Assembly: GCA_027858355.1 (NCBI GenBank)
Contig: JAQICW010000023.1
Span: 1 to 10,949 of the forward strand
Source of the DNA: Desulfobacula sp.
Lineage (GTDB): Bacteria; Desulfobacterota; Desulfobacteria; Desulfobacterales; Desulfobacteraceae
Length of the DNA stretch: 10,949 nucleotides
Direction: 5' to 3'
In this document: piece after piece, positions 6,374-10,949 of the stretch
Layout of the letters: each line of letters starts with the position of its first letter
Numbering within the stretch: the first letter of the stretch is position 1
Translations under genes and position numbers: made by a program
Notes under the pieces: model-generated
Seen by the model: the letters and a program-made list of their open reading frames with translations, nothing else
Databases searched by the model: none
What the model was told of the DNA's origin: nothing

Positions 6374-7510
6374 TTATTTAATAAGACCATTAACCGGTTC
6401 CCAATAAGGAACAAACTTGTCGCCGACAACTTTATAGGCTATATAAGAAGATCCAGAATCCCCATTAGGTGCGAACTTGATATGTTTTGCAACACCCTGG
6501 AAATCCAGTTTCATCAGTTCAGCCTTGACTTTTTTAGGATCTGTGGAACCAGCAGCCTTGATAGCGTATAGCAATGCTGTGGCTGAATCATAGGCATAGG
6601 TTGAGTAGGCTGCAATCTTACCATATTTGGGCACATATATTTCTTCAAACGCCTTGTATTCAGGTGTGCTTTTGTCGGTAAACCCATAGGTCAGGTAAAC
6701 CCCTTCAGCTGCGCTTTTTGCAACATCCATGTATTTGGGTTGGAACACGGCATCCTGGGTAACAATCTGGGATTCCATGCCCAGGCGTTTTGCCTGGAGT
6801 GTCATCATGGCTGCAGGAGAGTATCCCTGGAGAGACATGTAGAAGATATCGGCATTTGCCCGTTTTGCCATGGTCAAAATAGCAGAAAAGTCTTTGTCAC
6901 CCTGATTAACATGCTCATGGTTAACTACTTCCATACCCAGAGCTATACTGGCTTTTTTAACGCCGTCAGCCAGTCCCTGGGAATAGGTGGTTTTGTCATC
7001 TACGATAAAAATGGTTTTTGCGCCGAGCGCTTCTTTCATAAATTTAGCAGCTGCAGGAGCCTGATCATCGTCTCTTCCGCACATTCTGAACATATAGGGA
7101 AGACCTCGATCAGTAACTTTTTCATTTGTGGAAGCCGGAGTAATCATGATGATGTCTTCCTCATCCAGTGTTGCCGATGATGGGATGGTTGAAGAAGAAC
7201 AATAGGCACCAATCACACCAACAACTTCAAGGTTGATAAGCTTGTTGGCTGAGGCAACGGCCTGTCTTGGATCACAGGCTGTATCCTGGGGAAAAAATTC
7301 AATTTTGTCATAGCCAGGCATTCCGCCGGCTTCTTCAAATACTTCAATGGCAGCCCGGACACCATTCTTAATATCTGTTCCATCAGATGCATATGGGCCT
7401 GTCAAAGGACTCATGGAACCGATTTTCAAGGTTTTTGCAGAAACTGCGCTAAACAAAAATGGAACCATAACAAGGCACATAATCATAATTGATAAAACTC
7501 TTTTTCTCAT
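6374..7510 (-). CDS. livK: Periplasmic substrate-binding protein of HAAT-family ABC importer (Leu/Ile/Val-binding-like)
   Basis: A 378-residue type I periplasmic binding protein. A Sec signal peptide (RKR, hydrophobic core, then AVSA|K, cleavage likely after Ala25) exports it; no lipobox cysteine, so it is soluble. The mature protein opens LKIGSMSPLTGPYASDGTDIKNG, split LKIGSMSPLTGPY / ASDGTDIKNG, and carries VVGVIGAYCSSSTIPSSATLDE and ITPASTNEKV, the ligand-cleft segments of this family. It delivers substrate to LivHM. The start is firm: AGGAGG (7516-7521) lies 5 nt upstream. The gene sits between livG and livH rather than first, and an intrinsic terminator follows. Branched-chain amino acids are the default guess, but relatives bind aromatic acids, amides, urea and other ligands, so livK is used as a family name only. 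Confidence 0.93.
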   Translation of the reverse strand: MRKRVLSIMIMCLVMVPFLFSAVSAKTLKIGSMSPLTGPYASDGTDIKNGVRAAIEVFEEAGGMPGYDKIEFFPQDTACDPRQAVASANKLINLEVVGVIGAYCSSSTIPSSATLDEEDIIMITPASTNEKVTDRGLPYMFRMCGRDDDQAPAAAKFMKEALGAKTIFIVDDKTTYSQGLADGVKKASIALGMEVVNHEHVNQGDKDFSAILTMAKRANADIFYMSLQGYSPAAMMTLQAKRLGMESQIVTQDAVFQPKYMDVAKSAAEGVYLTYGFTDKSTPEYKAFEEIYVPKYGKIAAYSTYAYDSATALLYAIKAAGSTDPKKVKAELMKLDFQGVAKHIKFAPNGDSGSSYIAYKVVGDKFVPYWEPVNGLIK

Positions 7511-7526
7511 TTTTTCCTCCTAAAAA

Positions 7527-8294
7527 TTATTGGTTGGCAGGCTGACCAAGATACGCCTCAATCACCTTTGGGTTATTCTGAATTTCATTTGAATCACCTT
7601 CAGCAATTTTCACTCCATGATCAACACATACAATATGATCACACACACCCATCACAACCTTCATGTCATGCTCCACAAGGAGCACATCAATGCCAAGCTC
7701 TGATATGCGCGTAATGTCTTTCATCAGCTCTGATGATTCAGAGGGGTTCATGCCCGCAGCAGGTTCGTCCAGCAGCAGAACTTTGTGTTCCGAGGCAATG
7801 GCTCTGGCAATCTCAAGTCTTCTCTGGAGACCATAAGACAGATTTGATGCCACATCATCGGCATATTTTCCAACACCCATGAAGGTCAGGGCTTCCATGG
7901 CCTTTTCTTTAATAAAAGCTTCTTCCCTTTTCTGGGACGGGGTTCTTAATATAGATCCCACAATCCCTTTGGAGGCCCTGCAGTGTCTTGCCACCATGGC
8001 ATTTTCAACGGCGGTCATGGCAGAAAAAAGACGGATATTCTGGAAGGTTCTGGCAATCCCTTTTTCAAAAATAGCATAGGGCCGTTTACCAAGAATACTT
8101 TTTCCATCAAAGAGCACCTCTCCTTCCGATGCCTGATAAACACCGGTGAGGACATTAAAAACAGTTGTTTTTCCAGCACCATTGGGGCCGATGAGCCCCA
8201 CAACTCCACCGTTTCCGATTGTAAAACTCAAATCAGATAATGCTAAAAGCCCACCGAACCTCACACTAACATTTTTTAATTCTAGCTGTGCCAT
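7527..8294 (-). CDS. livG: Branched-chain amino-acid-type ABC transporter ATPase LivG
   Basis: From the chosen start the protein is 255 residues, the usual LivG length. Walker A GPNGAGKTT is at 36-44, Q-loop RTFQNIRLF at 82-90, signature LSYGLQRRL at 152-160, Walker B VLLLDEP at 172-178 and the H-loop His209 in LLVEHD. The C-terminal IEAYLG is typical. It works with LivF as the ATPase pair. I use the ATG at 8294 (MAQLELKNVSVRFGG) because GGAAG lies 6 nt upstream; a start 18 nt earlier at 8312 has no ribosome-binding site. First gene of the liv operon, about 70 nt behind a sigma70-like promoter and 16 nt ahead of the binding-protein gene. Confidence 0.96.
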   Translation of the reverse strand: MAQLELKNVSVRFGGLLALSDLSFTIGNGGVVGLIGPNGAGKTTVFNVLTGVYQASEGEVLFDGKSILGKRPYAIFEKGIARTFQNIRLFSAMTAVENAMVARHCRASKGIVGSILRTPSQKREEAFIKEKAMEALTFMGVGKYADDVASNLSYGLQRRLEIARAIASEHKVLLLDEPAAGMNPSESSELMKDITRISELGIDVLLVEHDMKVVMGVCDHIVCVDHGVKIAEGDSNEIQNNPKVIEAYLGQPANQ

Positions 8295-8370
8295 ACAGAT
8301 CTTCCAACCCATTAAATTTTAAAAAACCGCAAACAGCTTAAAAAGCGCTTCTATAGCCTTACTACTGCTT

Positions 8371-8399
8371 TCTGTAGCCCATATGCTCTATGTTGTCAA
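8371..8399 (-). promoter_or_regulatory. Candidate sigma70 promoter of the liv operon
   Basis: Minus-strand TTGACA (8394-8399), 17-nt spacer, TACAGA (8371-8376). Immediately upstream of the -35 is a run of eight T then AG, resembling an UP element. The predicted leader to the livG ATG is about 70 nt. The -10 matches the consensus at three positions only. Confidence 0.55.
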
Positions 8400-8419
8400 C
8401 TAAAAAAAATCAGGGTTTT

Positions 8420-8453
8420 CATAACGATTGTCAAAGACCCATAACTGGCAAAG
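8420..8453. repeat. Imperfect direct repeat upstream of the liv promoter
   Basis: CATAAC at 8420-8425 and 8440-8445 is each followed shortly by CAAAG (8432-8436 and 8449-8453). The 20-bp period puts both copies on the same helix face, some 20 to 55 bp upstream of the -35 at 8394-8399, the usual site for an activator. The second copy has a 3-nt deletion, so this may be chance. The rest of 8295-8591 contains no gene that I can support and no clear terminator for the upstream oxidoreductase gene. Confidence 0.3.
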
Positions 8454-8591
8454 CGATAAAAATTTGAAATGGTCTAACCATATGAAACTATAATTTCTGC
8501 CACTACCTGAATTATGGGAGACCCTATCTGCTCTATGGAAAGATTGACTCAAACTGGGGAACCATCACTCTTATAGTTGTAAAAACGCGTC

Positions 8592-10517
8592 CTATGCCGT
8601 CCTTGCAATTTCATCGGCTTCACTGATGCAGTACATCAAATGCCGTGGAGATTTTGCATCACCGATGAGATGAAACGGAACCTTTGTTTTTCTTTCAAGT
8701 TTTTTTGCTTCCCTGATGGAGCTGTGTTTTTCAGAAATCACCACTGACTCAAAACCGGTTAAAGTGATGTATTCCCCATTGGCCTTAAAAACAACCCCGT
8801 CATCTGTGAACTGCTTAACGGACACATTTTTATACAGGGTCACATTCCCTTTTTTCAGTCTTTCCCTCAAGTAATACCGGTCATTGCTGGACATTTCCTC
8901 GGCAAAACTCTTTTTCCGGTTCAAAACAACCACCTGTTTTCCCTGGTCTGCGAGAAAATCAGCTGTGATCAAACCCGTCATACCGCCACCCAGCACGATG
9001 ACCTTATCTTTGACCTGTTCTTTTTCGCTGATCACATCAACATTGGTCACAAGGTCCATTTTTGTTTGAAAAAGCCCTTTAATCACTGGCATATCCGGCA
9101 TTGACCCTGTGGCAAGGATCACTTTGTCAGGATTGATTTCATTGATAAGATCCAGGGTCAACTCTGTATTATACCGGATCTCAACATCCAGTCTTGCCAT
9201 TTCATTCCTGAAAAAATCCAGGATATCATTGAGTTCCCCTCGACCCGGCGCTTTTGAAGCAAGGGACAGCAACCCGCCTGTATCTTCTCCTTTTTCGCAG
9301 ACAATGGCCTTATGCCCTTGAAAAGCAAATTGTCTTGCCGCTGCCATGCCGGCAGGTCCGGCACCTGCAATAAGTATTTTTAAAACCTGTTCAGGTCTGA
9401 TTTCATTTTTGAGTTTATATTCCCTTCCCACATCAGGATTAACCACACAGGAACCCGGCTCCTTGGCAAGTACTGCATGAATACATCCAAGACAGCATCC
9501 GACACAGGGACGAATCTGGGAAAATTCACCCTTCCTGGCTTTTTCAGGATAATAGGGATCAGCCAGAAAAGACCTGCCCAAGGCCACCATATCTGCCTTG
9601 CCATCTTTAATAATCTCTTCGGCATGATCCGGATATTTAATCCGTCCCACGGTAATCACGGGAATATTGACATGTTTTTTTACTTCTTCTGCCAGGTGGA
9701 CAAAGCATCCATGGGGGGTGTACATGGAGGGAATGGTAAGTTCTGTTGACCCGTAAACCCCGCCTGAAACATGAAGGTATACAACCCCTGCTTTTTCAAG
9801 CAAAGGTGCAAGTCTTACAGTGCTTTCAAGATCCCATCCATTTTCAATATAGTCATTTCCATTAATCCGTATTCCAATGGGAAAGTCTTTTCCTGTCTTT
9901 GCCTGGATATCTTCAATAATTTCAAACAAAAACCGTGTCCGGTTTTCAAAAGATCCCCCATATTCATCTGTTCTGATATTGGAATTGTGGGCCATGAACT
10001 GGTTGATCAGGTAACCATGGGCACCATGAAGCTCAATAAAATCCAATCCTGCTTCCTGGCACCGCCTGGCTGAATCCCCAAAACAGGATGTCAATTCTTT
10101 TATTTCATCAATCTCAAGGGCTCTGACCGGGCCCTTTACAACGGCAGGTGCTGGAATGGGAGAAGGTGCCACTTTTTCAGGAAGATAGGACTGACGTCCT
10201 CCATGCAATAGCTGCACCCCGAACAGGGTGTCATACTGCTTAACCCTTTGAACCATATCTTTTAGGGCTGGAATACAATTATCATTATACATCTGGGGAA
10301 GGTCGGGCAGTTCCTGCCCTCCGGGGTGGATGCTTCCTCCCCCCACCAGCATCATGCCCACACCGCCTTTGGCTCTTTCAATAAAAAACTCAACCAGCTG
10401 GTCCGTTACACAGCAGTTTTCATCCACACCAAAATTTATGCTCATGGCAGACATTAAAAGCCTGTTTTTTGAGGTCATATTGCCGATCTGAATCGGGCTG
10501 AAAAGATTTGATAACAT
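8592..10517 (-). CDS. NADH:flavin oxidoreductase, Old Yellow Enzyme/4Fe-4S/FAD type (2,4-dienoyl-CoA reductase family)
   Basis: A 641-residue cytoplasmic flavoenzyme. Residues 1-335 form an FMN-binding TIM barrel (LFSPIQIGNMTSKNRLLMSA; HGAHGYLINQFM at 164-175 with Tyr169; RTDEYGGSFENRTRF). Cys338, 341, 345 and 357 give CxxCxxxCx11C, the 4Fe-4S site. Residues 380-640 hold an FAD motif (ILIAGAGPAGMAAARQ) and a second dinucleotide motif (VIVLGGGMTGLITA, 507-520). Electrons would pass NAD(P)H to FAD to Fe-S to FMN. By my alignment the FadH catalytic His252 is replaced (VYGS, Tyr255), and there is no Cys where trimethylamine dehydrogenase binds its covalent FMN. Substrate is therefore open: an unsaturated acid, enoate or CoA ester, or an N-methyl amine. 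The ATG at 10517 is chosen because AAGGAAG lies 8 nt upstream; an earlier in-frame ATG at 10559 has none. The gene is 19 nt past a tiny ORF. Confidence 0.93.
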   Translation of the reverse strand: MLSNLFSPIQIGNMTSKNRLLMSAMSINFGVDENCCVTDQLVEFFIERAKGGVGMMLVGGGSIHPGGQELPDLPQMYNDNCIPALKDMVQRVKQYDTLFGVQLLHGGRQSYLPEKVAPSPIPAPAVVKGPVRALEIDEIKELTSCFGDSARRCQEAGLDFIELHGAHGYLINQFMAHNSNIRTDEYGGSFENRTRFLFEIIEDIQAKTGKDFPIGIRINGNDYIENGWDLESTVRLAPLLEKAGVVYLHVSGGVYGSTELTIPSMYTPHGCFVHLAEEVKKHVNIPVITVGRIKYPDHAEEIIKDGKADMVALGRSFLADPYYPEKARKGEFSQIRPCVGCCLGCIHAVLAKEPGSCVVNPDVGREYKLKNEIRPEQVLKILIAGAGPAGMAAARQFAFQGHKAIVCEKGEDTGGLLSLASKAPGRGELNDILDFFRNEMARLDVEIRYNTELTLDLINEINPDKVILATGSMPDMPVIKGLFQTKMDLVTNVDVISEKEQVKDKVIVLGGGMTGLITADFLADQGKQVVVLNRKKSFAEEMSSNDRYYLRERLKKGNVTLYKNVSVKQFTDDGVVFKANGEYITLTGFESVVISEKHSSIREAKKLERKTKVPFHLIGDAKSPRHLMYCISEADEIARTA

Positions 10518-10536
10518 TCTATAGACTTCCTTTATT

Positions 10537-10596
10537 TTAAAATTTCTCGGATATATCATTTAAAACAGATTCAATCAATTCTTCAAACTTTGACAT
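10537..10596 (-). CDS. Possible 19-residue leader or small protein upstream of the oxidoreductase
   Basis: ATG at 10596 follows an ideal AAGGAG (10606-10611) by 9 nt and encodes MSKFEELIESVLNDISEKF before TAA. The stop is 19 nt from the oxidoreductase ATG and only 4 nt from its ribosome-binding site, so translating it could open or couple that site. The sequence is amphipathic, acidic and helix-like, with no amino-acid run that would suggest a classical attenuation peptide. It may instead be the start of a gene truncated by a frameshift. I know no homologue. Confidence 0.45.
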   Translation of the reverse strand: MSKFEELIESVLNDISEKF

Positions 10597-10949
10597 TATT
10601 GTTTTCTCCTTCATGAAAGAACGACCAGTCACAACTTTAAAAAACTTTGCACAAACATTTCTCTGGCTTGCAGTAAAGCCTGTGGAATATCCTTTCTTTT
10701 TGGTATCTGTATTCCCTGGCTGATCTGACAAATCTCTTTTGCCATGGGGGCGGTTAATAATATGGGAATAGTAAATCAATGCCCGGTCAATCAGAATATA
10801 AAGGAATTGAAGGTTCTTATTGGGACCCAGCTGAAGTTTATCCCCCCCAAACCAGATACCTGCCCTTTTCTTCTGGGTTATCTTTTTTCCGCCAAACAAT
10901 GCAGACCCGGCTCCTAAAACCCCTCCCAGGGCAGTAAATACACCCAATG
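10537..10949 (-). CDS. Uncertain open frame running off the right edge
   Basis: One minus-strand frame stays open from the window edge to the TAA at 10537, over 136 codons. Its first part (FTALGGVLGAGSALFGG, about residues 4-20) resembles a small-residue membrane helix, followed by KKITQKKRAG and an aromatic stretch LYILIDRALIYYSH. The later part is basic and low in structure. It crosses a seven-G run (10842-10848, read on the minus strand). No family recognised. The 19-codon ORF with a strong ribosome-binding site lies in the same frame at its end, so either the long frame is partly fortuitous or that site is internal. Confidence 0.3.
   Translation of the reverse strand, partial: LGVFTALGGVLGAGSALFGGKKITQKKRAGIWFGGDKLQLGPNKNLQFLYILIDRALIYYSHIINRPHGKRDLSDQPGNTDTKKKGYSTGFTASQRNVCAKFFKVVTGRSFMKEKTIMSKFEELIESVLNDISEKF

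Noticed and set aside
8343..8350. Palindrome AAGCGCTT in the liv leader considered as an operator
   Set aside because: Eight bases are too short to stand out and no second copy is nearby.
8478..8575. Short plus-strand frame (MGDPICSMERLTQTGEPSLL) considered as a transposase remnant
   Set aside because: Only about 20 codons and I could not place it in any transposase family; left as non-coding.
10650..10672. Small inverted repeat (GGCTT / AAGCC with a 6-nt loop) considered as a terminator
   Set aside because: Only five pairs before a mismatch and no T run on either side.
1..10949. CRISPR arrays, tRNA/rRNA genes, toxin-antitoxin or phage-defence modules, complete insertion sequences
   Set aside because: No regularly spaced repeats, cloverleaf-like sequence, terminal inverted repeats with a transposase, or defence-protein motifs were seen on either strand.

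Overview
The window looks like chromosomal DNA of an anaerobic, moderately AT-rich bacterium. The protein style (a complete branched-chain amino-acid type ABC importer, a flavin/4Fe-4S Old Yellow Enzyme-family reductase, an RpiR regulator) reminds me of the marine sulfate reducers of the Desulfobacteraceae (Desulfobacula-like). That assignment is recalled resemblance, not a search result. I see no rRNA, tRNA, CRISPR array, complete insertion sequence or phage gene.

Layout. Positions 1-974 (minus) hold most of a sarcosine oxidase beta-subunit-like flavoprotein that runs off the left edge. It is divergent from a plus-strand pair: an RpiR/SIS-type transcriptional regulator (1152-2081) and a YbaK/ProXp-ala-type tRNA-editing protein (2097-2585). 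The divergent promoter region carries two -35 boxes embedded in a perfect 9-bp inverted repeat. A small antibiotic-biosynthesis-monooxygenase (ABM) domain protein (2601-2924, minus) converges on the YbaK gene. The stretch 2925-3406 is mostly non-coding but holds a short decayed fragment that reads like the C-terminal winged-helix end of an AAA-type ATPase, and a hairpin terminator.

From 8294 down to 3407 (minus) there is a full five-gene HAAT-family ABC importer in the order livG, substrate-binding protein, livH, livM, livF. A strong intrinsic terminator lies between the binding protein and livH, and another hairpin follows livF. A sigma70-type promoter with a T-rich upstream tract lies ahead of livG (8371-8399). 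Upstream, and on the same strand, is a 641-residue NADH:flavin oxidoreductase with a 4Fe-4S cluster and an FAD/NAD module (8592-10517). It is preceded by a 19-codon ORF with an excellent ribosome-binding site (10537-10596) and an uncertain open frame that runs off the right edge.

How the parts may work together (inference): a periplasmic binding protein and importer bring in an amino acid or a related compound, while the two flavin enzymes at the ends (SoxB-like amine dehydrogenase; OYE/4Fe-4S reductase) are of kinds often found in catabolism of N-methylated amino acids, betaines or unsaturated acids. The RpiR protein is the obvious local regulator. The substrate cannot be told from the sequence. 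No clearly new system is visible; the best leads are the divergent operator-like repeat, the terminator inside the liv operon, and the 19-codon ORF.
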